Source: Nitrospirota bacterium
GTDB lineage: Bacteria > Nitrospirota > Thermodesulfovibrionia > Thermodesulfovibrionales > JdFR-88
DNA length: 64,000 bases
Direction of reading: 5' to 3'
Assembly (NCBI GenBank): GCA_021789935.1
Contig: JAJYIR010000003.1
Span: 62,001-126,000, forward strand
Part shown: piece after piece, positions 26,345 to 34,762 of the stretch
Numbering within the stretch: the stretch's first letter is position 1
Layout: every line of letters begins with the position of its first letter
Made by a program: the position numbers and the translations under genes
The notes under the pieces: generated by a model
What the model was told of the DNA's origin: nothing
What the model saw: the letters and a program-made list of their open reading frames with translations, nothing else
The model's database searches: none

Positions 26345-26968
26345 ATGAAGAAAGACTGTTACTTCGCCTTCAAAAATCTCTTCAACATCTACTTCAGGGC
26401 CTATAACTGCCTGGAGGTCACGGGAAGAGAGTTTATACCGCTTGAGGGCGGCCTCATAGTCATCTCGAACCATTCGAGCTACCTGGACCCTCTCATCATT
26501 GGGGCGGCCGTGACCCGGAGGATGACATATCTGGCGAAAAAAGAGCTTTTCACGCGGCCCCTCATAGGGAGGTTCGTAAGCAGTTTCTCTCTCCCCGTGA
26601 GCCGTGAAGGATCATCGCACACGATGATAAAAGAGACCGTAAAAAGACTCTCCGGCGGGGAGGCCATCGCCATGTTCCCGGCAGGTGAAAGAGAAAAGGG
26701 GGGCGACGGCTCCGCAGCCGGCTTTAAACGCGGGCTGGAGCTCCTGGCCAGGCTATCAAAAGTGCCGGTGCTGCCCGCCTATATCAAGGGGGCGGACAGG
26801 TCGCTTCCCGTAGGGGGCAAGTTCCCAAAACCGGCCAGGATATCGGTAAGATTCGCTCCATGCCTGCTGCCTTACAACTATACTGACGGGCCGGACGGGG
26901 AAAATGGAACGAAAAAAAGCATAATCTCCCGCGCCATGGAAAGCATAGGGAGGCTGAAGACGGCATGA
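26345..26968 (+). CDS. plsC: 1-acyl-sn-glycerol-3-phosphate acyltransferase
   Basis: 207-residue PlsC-type acyltransferase making phosphatidate. Motif I HX4D is NHSSYLDPL; motif II region SFSLPVSREG; motif III FPAGEREKGGDG (FPEG-like with Ala); motif IV VLPAYIKGA. A short hydrophobic N-terminus may associate with the membrane. Located between cmk and ispH, overlapping ispH by 4 bases. PlsX at 17578 belongs to the preceding part of the same pathway. Confidence 0.92.
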   Translation: MKKDCYFAFKNLFNIYFRAYNCLEVTGREFIPLEGGLIVISNHSSYLDPLIIGAAVTRRMTYLAKKELFTRPLIGRFVSSFSLPVSREGSSHTMIKETVKRLSGGEAIAMFPAGEREKGGDGSAAGFKRGLELLARLSKVPVLPAYIKGADRSLPVGGKFPKPARISVRFAPCLLPYNYTDGPDGENGTKKSIISRAMESIGRLKTA

Positions 26969-27810
26969 AGCTGGTCATCGCCAAGAGCGCGGGTTTTTGC
27001 TTCGGCGTAAAAAGGGCCATAGACAAGGCCTTCGAGGTGGCGAAAACGGAGAAAAACGTCTTCACCCTTGGGCCCATCATACATAACCCGCAGGTTATAG
27101 ACGCCCTTGCAAAAAAAGGCATAGGAGTGGCTGTTGATATCACCGACCTGAAGCGCGCCGGTGCAAAGAAGGTCATCATAAGGACGCACGGCATCTCTCT
27201 TGAAGACCGCAATAGACTGGAAGAAGAAGGCTTTGAACTGATGGATCTGACCTGTCCATATGTCCAAAAAGCCCAGCGATATGCTAAACTTCTTAAGGAC
27301 GAAGGCTATCAGGTCATCATCCTTGGTGATATTGAGCACCCGGAAGTAATTGGTCTCAAGAGTTATGCGGGGCAAGACGCCTGGGTGGTCAAGGGCTCGG
27401 AAGGCTTCCCGAAGGAAATAAAAAACAGGGCCGGCCTTGTGGTTCAGACCACTCAACCCGTGGACGAACTGAAAAAACTCGTCTCCAAGTTGATTGAGCA
27501 GACCATGCAGCTCAAGGTTTATAATACTATATGCAGCTCGACTGCTCTTAAGCTCAAGGAGACGGAGGATGTGGCGACGGGGGTGGATGTCATGCTCGTT
27601 GTTGGCGGCAGAAACAGCGCCAATACAACTCAGCTTGCCAGGCTCTGTGAGCATCTTTCCGTGCCCACTCATCACATAGAGACATCAGGCGAGCTTGAAA
27701 AGCAATGGTTCAGCGGGGCCTGCAAGATCGGGCTCACCGCCGGGGCCTCTACCCCGGACTGGATAATAGATGAAGTAATTAAAGTCTTAAAAGGATACGG
27801 GAGGACGTAA
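26965..27810 (+). CDS. ispH: 4-hydroxy-3-methylbut-2-enyl diphosphate reductase
   Basis: 281-residue IspH (LytB), last enzyme of the MEP isoprenoid pathway, a 4Fe-4S protein. The three cluster Cys are in AGFCFGVKRAID (C12), DLTCPYVQKAQ and TICSSTALKLKE. Substrate-binding His blocks IIHNPQV and ILGDIEHPEVIGL and the catalytic Glu/Thr region VVQTTQP are present, with GASTPDWIIDEV at the C-terminus. ispH directly upstream of rpsA is a conserved pairing in Desulfobacterota and others. Confidence 0.96.
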   Translation: MKLVIAKSAGFCFGVKRAIDKAFEVAKTEKNVFTLGPIIHNPQVIDALAKKGIGVAVDITDLKRAGAKKVIIRTHGISLEDRNRLEEEGFELMDLTCPYVQKAQRYAKLLKDEGYQVIILGDIEHPEVIGLKSYAGQDAWVVKGSEGFPKEIKNRAGLVVQTTQPVDELKKLVSKLIEQTMQLKVYNTICSSTALKLKETEDVATGVDVMLVVGGRNSANTTQLARLCEHLSVPTHHIETSGELEKQWFSGACKIGLTAGASTPDWIIDEVIKVLKGYGRT

Positions 27811-27815
27811 AAACA

Positions 27816-29399
27816 GTGGACATGAACGAAAACGAACTTCAAGAGCTTTACGAGCAGAGTTTCCATGAAATCGAAGCCGGCACTTTAATAAAGGGCAAGG
27901 TTATATCGGTCAAGGAAAACGGAATGGTAGTGGACGTCGGCTACAAGTCCGAGGGTTTCATTTCCCGCGAGGAATTCTCCGAGGTGGAGATGGAACAGAT
28001 GCGGCCTGGCGACGTTCTGGAAGTATATGTGCAGCAGCTATCCGACCGGGAAGGCATGGTGGTGCTTTCCAGGAGGAAGGCGGTAAGGATAAAGGCGTGG
28101 GAGCGCATAGAAGAGGCGATGGGCAAAGAGGAGCCGGTTGAGGGCGTCATAACAGGCAAAACCAAAGGCGGCCTTTTTGTGGACGTTTACGGGCTCAGGG
28201 CCTTCCTCCCCGGATCACATGCCGGAGTGAGGGTGAACGAGATAGATTCGTTCATAGGCAGGTCCCTCATGTTCAAGGTGCTCAAAACCAACAACAAGCA
28301 CTCCACCCTGGTCGTCTCCAGAAAGAGCCTTATCGATGAGGAAAGGCTGAAGAAAAAGACCGAGACCCTGAAACACCTGCAGGAAGGCGCCGTGCTTAAA
28401 GGCGTGGTCAAGAATATAACCGATTACGGAGCATTCATAGACCTTGGCGGCATAGACGGCCTCCTTCACATATCTGACATGTCCTGGGGAAGGATTTCGC
28501 ATCCCTCCGAGATGCTCAAGGTGGGACAGGAGACAGAGGTGCTCGTCCTTAAATTCGATCCGGAAAACGAAAAGGTCACCCTCGGATACAAGCAGAAGAT
28601 GCCGGACCCCTGGGGTAATGTCGATGAGAAATACCCATCCGGTACCAAAATCACCGGAAAGGTTGTAAGCATTACGGACTACGGCGCATTCATAAAGGTG
28701 GAAGAGGGCCTGGAAGGCCTCGTCCACGTGTCCGAGATGGACTGGGCGCCCAAACCAAAGCATCCCTCCAAATATCTTCAGGTTGGCGATGAAGTGGAGG
28801 CGCTTGTTCTGAAGGCTGACAAGAACGAAAGAAGGCTGTCGCTGTCACTGAAACAGCTGAAAGCCTCTCCCTGGCAGCTCGTTGCCGAAAATTACTCTCC
28901 TGGCAATGCCGTCTCCGGCAAGGTCAAGAGCGTCACCGATTTCGGTGTTTTCATAGGGTTGCCCGAGGGTGTCGACGGCCTCATCCATATCTCCGATCTG
29001 TCCTGGACGAAACACATAAAGCATCCTCAGGAGATGATCAAAAAGGGCCAGAAACTTGACGCGGTAGTCCTCTCCGTGGAACCGGAAAAGGAGAGGATCG
29101 CATTGGGACTCAAACAGCTGAAGCCTGACCCGTGGGTCGCGGATATACCGCAGACGCTGCACCTCGGCGACGAGATAGAATGCAAGGTGCTCAGGCTTAC
29201 GGATTTCGGCATATTCGTGGAGATGCAGGGAGAGATAGAAGGCCTCGTCTATTCCTCTGAAACATTGAAGGAAGAGGAAAACCCCATAAAGGAAGGCGAT
29301 GTAATATGGGCGAGGATCATCAAGATCGATCTCGACAACCGCAAGATCGGCCTCAGCATGAAGAACGTCAAGGCGCAGCATATTCATTCTGAAGGATAA
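27816..29399 (+). CDS. rpsA: 30S ribosomal protein S1
   Basis: 527 residues with six S1 (OB-fold) repeats: LIKGKVISVKENGMVVDVG, EPVEGVITGKTKGGLFVDV, AVLKGVVKNITDYGAFIDL, TKITGKVVSITDYGAFIKV, NAVSGKVKSVTDFGVFIGL and DEIECKVLRLTDFGIFVEM. Repeats 3-5 are the most canonical RNA binders. The start GTG 27816 is preferred because GGGAGG is about 10 bases upstream; ATG 27822 is an alternative. It binds mRNA on the small subunit. Follows ispH by 5 bases. Confidence 0.95.
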   Translation: MDMNENELQELYEQSFHEIEAGTLIKGKVISVKENGMVVDVGYKSEGFISREEFSEVEMEQMRPGDVLEVYVQQLSDREGMVVLSRRKAVRIKAWERIEEAMGKEEPVEGVITGKTKGGLFVDVYGLRAFLPGSHAGVRVNEIDSFIGRSLMFKVLKTNNKHSTLVVSRKSLIDEERLKKKTETLKHLQEGAVLKGVVKNITDYGAFIDLGGIDGLLHISDMSWGRISHPSEMLKVGQETEVLVLKFDPENEKVTLGYKQKMPDPWGNVDEKYPSGTKITGKVVSITDYGAFIKVEEGLEGLVHVSEMDWAPKPKHPSKYLQVGDEVEALVLKADKNERRLSLSLKQLKASPWQLVAENYSPGNAVSGKVKSVTDFGVFIGLPEGVDGLIHISDLSWTKHIKHPQEMIKKGQKLDAVVLSVEPEKERIALGLKQLKPDPWVADIPQTLHLGDEIECKVLRLTDFGIFVEMQGEIEGLVYSSETLKEEENPIKEGDVIWARIIKIDLDNRKIGLSMKNVKAQHIHSEG

Positions 29400-29424
29400 G
29401 ACAATTGAAAAGGGCCACTGAAAA

Positions 29425-30264
29425 TTGAAAAAAGGCTGCCTCGTTCTGTCTGGAATAGTGCTTTTTCTGTTGATAGCCGGCGCTGCCATATCGTTTTTCT
29501 CACGGATGCAGTCCGGAGAAAAAATCGGCCTGATAAGGGTGGAGGGCACCATAACTGATTCGGGCGACATCATTCAGGCGCTGAAGCAGTTCACTGATGA
29601 CCCATCGATAAAAGCCATTGTCATGCGGGTTGACAGCCCGGGTGGCGGGGTTGCCCCCTCCCAGGAGATTTACGAAGAGGTAAAAAAAGCCGTTGCGAAA
29701 AAATACATCATCGTGTCAATGGGATCACTGGCCGCCTCCGGCGGATATTACATCTCCGTCCCTGCAACAAAGATATTCGCGAACCCCGGCACAATAACGG
29801 GCTCCATAGGGGTGATAATGGAGGTTCCTAATGTGCAGGGTCTTCTGAACAAGATCGGGGTCAAGGCCGAGGTAATAAAAAGCGGCAAAAATAAAGACAT
29901 CGGCTCCTATTTCAAAAGCATGACCGGTGAGCAGCGCCGCATCCTGCAGGATGCCCTGGATAACGTGCACGGACAGTTCATCCAGGCGGTCGCCGCTGGC
30001 AGAAAAATGCCTGTGGGTGTCATAAAACAGCTTGCCGACGGGCGCATATTTACCGGCCAGCAAGCCAAGAAACTGGGCCTTGTGGACGAGCTTGGCGACC
30101 TTGAGGACGCCATTAATGCCGCCAAGACGATGGCCGGCATCAAGGGGAAGCCTGAAATAGTGGAAAAAAAGAAGAGCAAGGGCCTCATTGATATCTTCAA
30201 ATCCAAGGTTTCATTGCCCGATATTTACCCGTCTTTCAAAATGGGATATCTATTTGCTCCATAG
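29425..30264 (+). CDS. sppA: Signal peptide peptidase SppA
   Basis: 279-residue membrane serine protease degrading leftover signal peptides. An N-terminal anchor (LVLSGIVLFLLIAGAAISFF) is followed by a ClpP-like fold with VMRVDSPGGGVAPSQEIYE, the catalytic Ser in SMGSLAASGGYYISVPATK, and VIKSGKNKDIGSYFK containing the general-base Lys region. Short, single-domain (archaeal/Bacillus-type) form. The start is TTG 29425 (MKKGCL...); there is no ATG before the hydrophobic segment. In the ispH-rpsA-sppA-ihf series. Confidence 0.92.
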   Translation: MKKGCLVLSGIVLFLLIAGAAISFFSRMQSGEKIGLIRVEGTITDSGDIIQALKQFTDDPSIKAIVMRVDSPGGGVAPSQEIYEEVKKAVAKKYIIVSMGSLAASGGYYISVPATKIFANPGTITGSIGVIMEVPNVQGLLNKIGVKAEVIKSGKNKDIGSYFKSMTGEQRRILQDALDNVHGQFIQAVAAGRKMPVGVIKQLADGRIFTGQQAKKLGLVDELGDLEDAINAAKTMAGIKGKPEIVEKKKSKGLIDIFKSKVSLPDIYPSFKMGYLFAP

Positions 30265-30279
30265 GGAGGTTATGAATCC

Positions 30280-30609
30280 ATGACTAAATCCAGCCTTATA
30301 GAAAAAGTCGCGGCAAAGGTGGAAGGACTGACCCTTAAGCAGACGGAGATAATAGTCGATACCGTATTTGACAGTATGAAGGATTCCTTGTCCAAAGGGG
30401 ACAAGATCGAGATAAGGGGATTCGGCAATTTCAGGCTGCGTGCAAGAAAACCGCGGCGGGCCAGGAATCCAAAAACGGGGGCCAGCGTTGACGTTCCTCA
30501 AAAGGTGGCCCTCCACTTCAAGATGGGCAAGGCCCTTAAGGAATCGCTCAACCCCGGGCCGGAAAAACCGGGAGCCTCCGGGCAGAGCGCGGGGCATATA
30601 AGCGGATAA
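30280..30609 (+). CDS. Integration host factor/HU-type DNA-bending protein
   Basis: 109-residue DNABII protein: LIEKVAAKVEGLTLKQTEIIV, DKIEIRGFGNFRLRARKPR and the beta-arm RNPKTG with the intercalating Pro. Compared with the usual 90-95 residues it has a Pro/Gly-rich C-terminal tail of about 12 (GPEKPGASGQSAGHISG). IHF subunits next to rpsA and sppA occur in many proteobacteria, so an IHF-beta-like role is likely, but HU cannot be excluded. Shine-Dalgarno GGGAGG precedes ATG 30280. Confidence 0.92.
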   Translation: MTKSSLIEKVAAKVEGLTLKQTEIIVDTVFDSMKDSLSKGDKIEIRGFGNFRLRARKPRRARNPKTGASVDVPQKVALHFKMGKALKESLNPGPEKPGASGQSAGHISG

Positions 30610-30652
30610 AAAACGCAAAAGAACAAGAACAAAAAAAAGAAAAAGACTCTGA

Positions 30653-31084
30653 GTGCAAAGAAGAGATTTCCTGTCATGGCTGCTTAAATCGGCGTATGCC
30701 GTACTCGGCCTGGGATGTGTGGCCACCCTGCCCTACCTGTATCGCGGCGGCAACGAAGATATCAAGACTTTTTTCGTAAAAACGGTAGATGAGGACGACC
30801 TGCCAAGAAGGGGAGTAAAAGAGGTTGAATTCCCGTTCCGGGGGCTGACCCACAAGGCGTTTATTGTAAGAAAAAACACGGACCTCTTCGTATTGTCCCC
30901 GATATGCTCCCACCTTGGATGCTCCGTCAACTGGAACTTTGTCAATAACGAGTTTGACTGTCCCTGTCATGGCGGTAGATATGACATGTCGGGGCACGTT
31001 ATAGGCGGCCCTCCTCCAAAACCGCTCACCAGGCTTCCCTATGTGATCAAAGACGGTTTTTTCTATATAGGTATAAGGGCCTAG
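30653..31084 (+). CDS. Rieske 2Fe-2S protein of a cytochrome b6-type quinol oxidase complex
   Basis: 143 residues with a twin-Arg-like N-terminus (MQRRDFLSWLLKSAYAVLGL), a single membrane anchor and a periplasmic Rieske domain: CSHLGC (C-x-H) and CPCHGGRYD (C-x2-H) ligate the cluster, followed by the PPPKPLTRLP Pro-rich loop. The start is GTG 30653. First gene of a three-gene quinol:acceptor oxidoreductase with the cytochrome b6 and subunit IV genes downstream. No cytochrome c1 or f accompanies it. Confidence 0.92.
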   Translation: MQRRDFLSWLLKSAYAVLGLGCVATLPYLYRGGNEDIKTFFVKTVDEDDLPRRGVKEVEFPFRGLTHKAFIVRKNTDLFVLSPICSHLGCSVNWNFVNNEFDCPCHGGRYDMSGHVIGGPPPKPLTRLPYVIKDGFFYIGIRA

Positions 31085-31090
31085 CCTGGC

Positions 31091-31741
31091 ATGATACGGC
31101 GCATCATAAATCTGCTCGATAGATGGTTTGGGACAAAAGAGGCCCATAGAAACTTTCTTGCCAGGGCACTGCCCGGCAAAATAGGCGTATCTTACTGCCT
31201 GGGAGGCATGGCCTTCACGGCTTTCCTGGTGTCGGTCCTGACCGGCTTGCTCCTGTCGATATATTATGTGCCATCCGGCACAGAGGCTTATCCGAGCATT
31301 GTTACCCTGCACAATGAGGTTTGGTTCGGATGGGGGATAAGAAGCATCCATAAATGGAGCGCGAATTTTCTCATAATATTCGTGGCGCTCCACGCCGTAA
31401 GAGTTTTCCTGCATAAGGCGTACAGGCCGCCAAGGGAACTGAACTGGATGGCTGGAGCGCTGGGATTCGTTCTGATAATGGCTTCAGGGTTTACCGGGTA
31501 CCTGCTGCCCTGGGACCAGAAGGCCTATTGGGCAACTGTAGTGGGCACGTCAATGGCGAAAACCGTACCCGGCGCGGGGGGATTGCTGGTGAGGCTCCTG
31601 CGGGGCGGGCCGGAAGTCGCCGGGGCAACCCTTGTAAGGTTTTACAGCATGCATGTCCTTTGGATACCTTTCGGGTTGATGCTTATCTTCTGGACGCATT
31701 TTCATATGGTAAAAAGACAGGGGATATCCGGCGGTCTATGA
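31091..31741 (+). CDS. Cytochrome b6-type subunit (b/b6 N-terminal half) with haem ci Cys
   Basis: 216-residue four-helix membrane protein. Two His pairs ligate b haems: in SIHKWSANFLIIFVALHAVRV and in SMHVLWIPFGLMLIFWTHFH, with 14 residues between the helix-D His as in b6 proteins. GFTGYLLPWDQKAYWA is the conserved C-D loop. C36 in YCLGGMAFTAFLV aligns with the Cys that covalently binds haem ci (cn) in b6f complexes. It overlaps the subunit IV gene by 4 bases. Expected to oxidise menaquinol in the inner membrane. Confidence 0.92.
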   Translation: MIRRIINLLDRWFGTKEAHRNFLARALPGKIGVSYCLGGMAFTAFLVSVLTGLLLSIYYVPSGTEAYPSIVTLHNEVWFGWGIRSIHKWSANFLIIFVALHAVRVFLHKAYRPPRELNWMAGALGFVLIMASGFTGYLLPWDQKAYWATVVGTSMAKTVPGAGGLLVRLLRGGPEVAGATLVRFYSMHVLWIPFGLMLIFWTHFHMVKRQGISGGL

Positions 31742-32121
31742 GCCAAAACGGCAACAAGAAGGCGTTCTATCCGGATTATCTCCCGTTCGTCCTGGTTGCT
31801 GCCCTTATCGCAGTTGAGGCCATAATCGCGTCGGCCCTTCTGTTTCCGCCGCGCATAGGCCCCGCCATAGACCTGACCGCACCTTATCAACCGAAACCGG
31901 AATGGTATTTCCTTTGGATATATCAGCTCCTGAGGTATTTCCCCGGCAGCTGGGCCATTTTCGGGACTGTGCTGCTTCCCGCCCTCCTCATCCTTTCGTT
32001 CATATTCATGCCATATATAGACAGGGGGCCGCGCGGCAGGAAAAAGTCTCTTCTGGTTGGGATAGTCCTTTTCACAAGCCTCGCGGTGCTCACGCTCATC
32101 CCGGTGCTGACCGGGAGATAA
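31738..32121 (+). CDS. Subunit IV-type C-terminal half of cytochrome b
   Basis: 127 residues from ATG 31738, which overlaps the b6 stop. Three membrane segments (LPFVLVAALIAVEAIIASALL, GTVLLPALLILSFIFMP, VGIVLFTSLAVLTLIPVL). The Qo-site PEWY motif is present in KPEWYFLWIYQLLRYFPG. The b6/subunit IV split and the short three-helix form match b6f-type and Gram-positive qcr complexes, not the fused bc1 type. Last gene of the plus-strand array; the next gene converges. Confidence 0.92.
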   Translation: MSQNGNKKAFYPDYLPFVLVAALIAVEAIIASALLFPPRIGPAIDLTAPYQPKPEWYFLWIYQLLRYFPGSWAIFGTVLLPALLILSFIFMPYIDRGPRGRKKSLLVGIVLFTSLAVLTLIPVLTGR

Positions 32122-32317
32122 AAAAATCCCGCCACGAAAGATTCTAAACGCAGCTTCTTCCCGGATTCCGCCGCTACCGGCGACGACCAGACTCACCTAA
32201 TGGCCGGAATGACCAGTACAGGAAAACATAATTCGATCAAATCAACAGGCAAGAACGTTAATTTTTTACTTTAACTTTCAGCGAAAAGACACTGATTTGA
32301 TGGGATATTGAGGGAGA

Positions 32318-33643
32318 CTATCTGAAGCCGGCGATATTGGGCATCCTGAGCCCCTTGCCGCCCTTGAACATCTTGAGCATCTTTTTCATCTCGACGTACT
32401 GCTTTACAACACGGTTGACGTCTGAAACCTGGGTGCCGCTTCCGATTGCTATGCGCTTTCTCCTGCTTCCGTTTAAAAGGTGGCGGTTCCTGCGCTCGGA
32501 CGGCGTCATCGAGTTGATGACTGCCTCCACCTTCACGAACTCTTTTTCGTCTATCTTGACGTTTTTAAGCTTTGCTCCAAGACCCGGTATCATCCCGAGA
32601 AGACTCTCGATGGATCCCATGCTGCGGACTTTTTTGAGCTGGTCGCGCAGGTCCTCAAACGTAAAGGACTCCGCCATTAACTTTTTACCCAGCTTTTCCG
32701 CCTCCGCCATATCATATGCGCTCTGGGCCTTCTCTATGAGGGACAGCACGTCACCCATGCCAAGCACCCTTGAGGCAAGCCTGTCCGGATGAAAGGCCTC
32801 AAGCATGTCCAGTTTTTCGCCGGTCCCCATGTACTTGATGGGCTTTCCGGTTACGGCTTTTATGGAAAGGGCGGCCCCTCCCCTGGCGTCTCCGTCCATT
32901 TTCGTGAGGATGACGCCTTCAAGCCCTATTTCCTCGTTAAAAGTCTTTGCGATATTGACCGCTTCCTGTCCCGTCATGGAATCGGCCACAAGAAGGGTTT
33001 CATGAGGCGATGTCTTCTCTTTTATCTCCTTAAGTTCGACCATCAGGGCCTGGTCTATGTGCAACCTGCCTGCTGTGTCAATAATGACGATGTCCCTTGC
33101 TTCCAGCCTGGCCTTCTTCAACGCCTCCGAGGAGAGCGCCGCGGGCGACATCTTGTCCCTGGTAAAATGGACCGGTACGTCCAACTGCTTTCCAAGGGTT
33201 ATTAGCTGGTCTACGGCGGCAGGCCTTTGAAGGTCCGCCGCAACGAGCATCGGCCTTCTGCCTTCCTTCTTGAATATCCTGGCCAATTTCGCCGAAGTCG
33301 TGGTCTTTCCAGACCCCTGCAGGCCTATCATCATTATTACGGTGGGCGGATTGGGGGCGAGCTTTATCTTGTCCTCAGTGCCGCCGAGGAGCTGACATAT
33401 CTCGTTATGAACGATTTTCACGACCTGCTGACCCGGGGTGAGACTTTCAAGGACCGCCTTGCCGGTTGCCTTCTCCTTCACCGACGCCACAAAGTCCTTG
33501 ACCACGCGGAAATTGACATCCGCTTCCAGCAGGGCCACTCTCACTTCTTTAAGAGCAAGCTCTATGTCCTGCTCCTTCAGAAGCCCCCTGCCCTTCAGCT
33601 TTTTGAATATTCCCTCAAGTCTTTCGCCCAGGCTTTCAAGCAT
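32318..33643 (-). CDS. ffh: Signal recognition particle protein Ffh (SRP54)
   Basis: 441-residue GTPase that targets nascent membrane proteins. N domain about 1-85 (LKGRGLLKEQDIELALKEVRVALLEADVN split), G domain with GLQGSGKTTTSAKLA, DTAGRLHIDQ, TKMDGDARGGAALS, and the Met-rich M domain (about 300-430; SLLGMIPGLG, SERRNRHLLNGSRRKRIAIGSG split, MKKMLKMFKGGKGLR). Its RNA partner, the small SRP RNA, is encoded at 43239-43343 in this window. Convergent with subunit IV. Confidence 0.97.
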   Translation of the reverse strand: MLESLGERLEGIFKKLKGRGLLKEQDIELALKEVRVALLEADVNFRVVKDFVASVKEKATGKAVLESLTPGQQVVKIVHNEICQLLGGTEDKIKLAPNPPTVIMMIGLQGSGKTTTSAKLARIFKKEGRRPMLVAADLQRPAAVDQLITLGKQLDVPVHFTRDKMSPAALSSEALKKARLEARDIVIIDTAGRLHIDQALMVELKEIKEKTSPHETLLVADSMTGQEAVNIAKTFNEEIGLEGVILTKMDGDARGGAALSIKAVTGKPIKYMGTGEKLDMLEAFHPDRLASRVLGMGDVLSLIEKAQSAYDMAEAEKLGKKLMAESFTFEDLRDQLKKVRSMGSIESLLGMIPGLGAKLKNVKIDEKEFVKVEAVINSMTPSERRNRHLLNGSRRKRIAIGSGTQVSDVNRVVKQYVEMKKMLKMFKGGKGLRMPNIAGFR

Positions 33644-33704
33644 TTTTTATTTAAAAAAGTCCTTGCATTTCAATTTGTTAGCTAATGTTATCTCAAGCAT
33701 CTGT

Positions 33705-34241
33705 TTATTTCAAAAGCCCTTGAATTTCGTTTGATATCTCATCAAATTCATCGGGGCTGAACCCCATATGGTGGTCCCGTATGATTCCATCCTTGTCAAT
33801 TATGAAAAGGTTGGGTATTCCACTTACTCCATACCTGTCGGCAATATCCTTGTCGTCCCGGGCAATCGGATAAAGGACCTGGAAATTCTTTACAAAACTC
33901 TTCACCTGCCCATCGGCCCCCGCGCCGTCATCTATGGATATGCCAAGCATCTTGAAATTCCCGCCCTTGAACCGGCTGTATATCCTGTTCATCACAGGAA
34001 TGGACGCCTGGCAGGGAGGACACCATGTGGCCCAGAAATCGACTACCACGACCTTGCCCTTCATGGAGGCAAGACTGCGGGACTGCCCGTTTATATCGGT
34101 AAGAACGAAATCCGGGGCCTGCACGCCGACACCCGCCGCCGCTGGCGCCTTTTTCTTGCAACCGTACGAAAAAAACAAAACAAAAAGGACCGCCATGACA
34201 ACGGCAGGCAAAAAAATCTTCTTGGTCCGTAAAAAAATCAT
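33705..34241 (-). CDS. TlpA/ResA-like thiol-disulfide oxidoreductase, probable lipoprotein
   Basis: 178 residues. N-terminal hydrophobic stretch ending in FSYGC (C28), a plausible lipobox, then a peroxiredoxin/TlpA-like thioredoxin fold with the CPPC redox centre in VVDFWATWCPPCQASIPVM and the cis-Pro loop GVSGIPNLFIIDKDG. Such proteins keep periplasmic Cys of c-type cytochromes reduced for haem attachment, which fits the c7 cytochrome in this genome. It lies 9 bases after the thioredoxin gene, as an operon on the minus strand. Confidence 0.9.
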   Translation of the reverse strand: MIFLRTKKIFLPAVVMAVLFVLFFSYGCKKKAPAAAGVGVQAPDFVLTDINGQSRSLASMKGKVVVVDFWATWCPPCQASIPVMNRIYSRFKGGNFKMLGISIDDGAGADGQVKSFVKNFQVLYPIARDDKDIADRYGVSGIPNLFIIDKDGIIRDHHMGFSPDEFDEISNEIQGLLK

Positions 34242-34250
34242 ATTTCTCTT

Positions 34251-34583
34251 CTAACCCGCAAGCAGGGCATCTATTTTGGCCTTCAACTGGGGCTTCGGAA
34301 CGGCACCCACTACCTGGTCCACCTTCTCGCCGTTTTTGAAGAATATGAGAGTGGGTATCCCCATTATTTTATACCTGCTCGCGACCTCCGGGTTTTCATC
34401 AGTGTTCAGCTTCATGATCTTCATCTTTCCAGCGTACTCGCTTGCCAGTTCCTCGACGGTAGGCGCTATTATGCGGCAGGGACCGCACCATGCCGCCCAG
34501 AAGTCGATCATGACGAGGCCTCCGAATTTGAGGACTTCATTTTCCCAAGTCGCCGATGTAACCGCCGAAACTCCTTCCGCCAT
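34251..34583 (-). CDS. trxA: Thioredoxin
   Basis: 110-residue cytoplasmic thioredoxin with the canonical active site in [42 protein letters not shown] (cis-Pro) and [17 protein letters not shown]. Normal length and all key residues. Shine-Dalgarno GGAGGG lies upstream of ATG 34583 on the minus strand. First gene before the TlpA/ResA-like gene. Confidence 0.96.
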   Translation of the reverse strand: MAEGVSAVTSATWENEVLKFGGLVMIDFWAAWCGPCRIIAPTVEELASEYAGKMKIMKLNTDENPEVASRYKIMGIPTLIFFKNGEKVDQVVGAVPKPQLKAKIDALLAG

Positions 34584-34670
34584 ATGCTGTCCCTCCTGAG
34601 TGATTTATTGATATCCCCCGCGGCAAGACCGCAGGAAATCTACTTTAAGGATTTTTTTTCACTTAATTCA

Positions 34671-34704
34671 TTAGCGAGCGTACCTGAATATTATAATAAA
34701 ATTC
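34671..34704 (+). repeat. Possible degenerate fragment of the dispersed element
   Basis: TTAGCGAGCG at 34671-34680 and AAATTCCCT about 20 bases later match blocks of the element found at 10497, in the same order and orientation, but the terminal hairpin is missing. Sits upstream of proS, overlapping a TATAAT-rich promoter-like region. Weak evidence. Confidence 0.25.
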
Positions 34705-34762
34705 CCTATAATAATTAAAGTCTAAAAAGCTGAAAGATATAAATAAAGAGGAGGGTGTTCCA

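Noticed and set aside
33652-33685. AAAAAAGTCCTTGCATTTCAA between ffh and the TlpA-like gene as another copy of the dispersed element
   Set aside because: Only one block matches; no GAGCGAGCG part or hairpin. Too weak to count as a copy.
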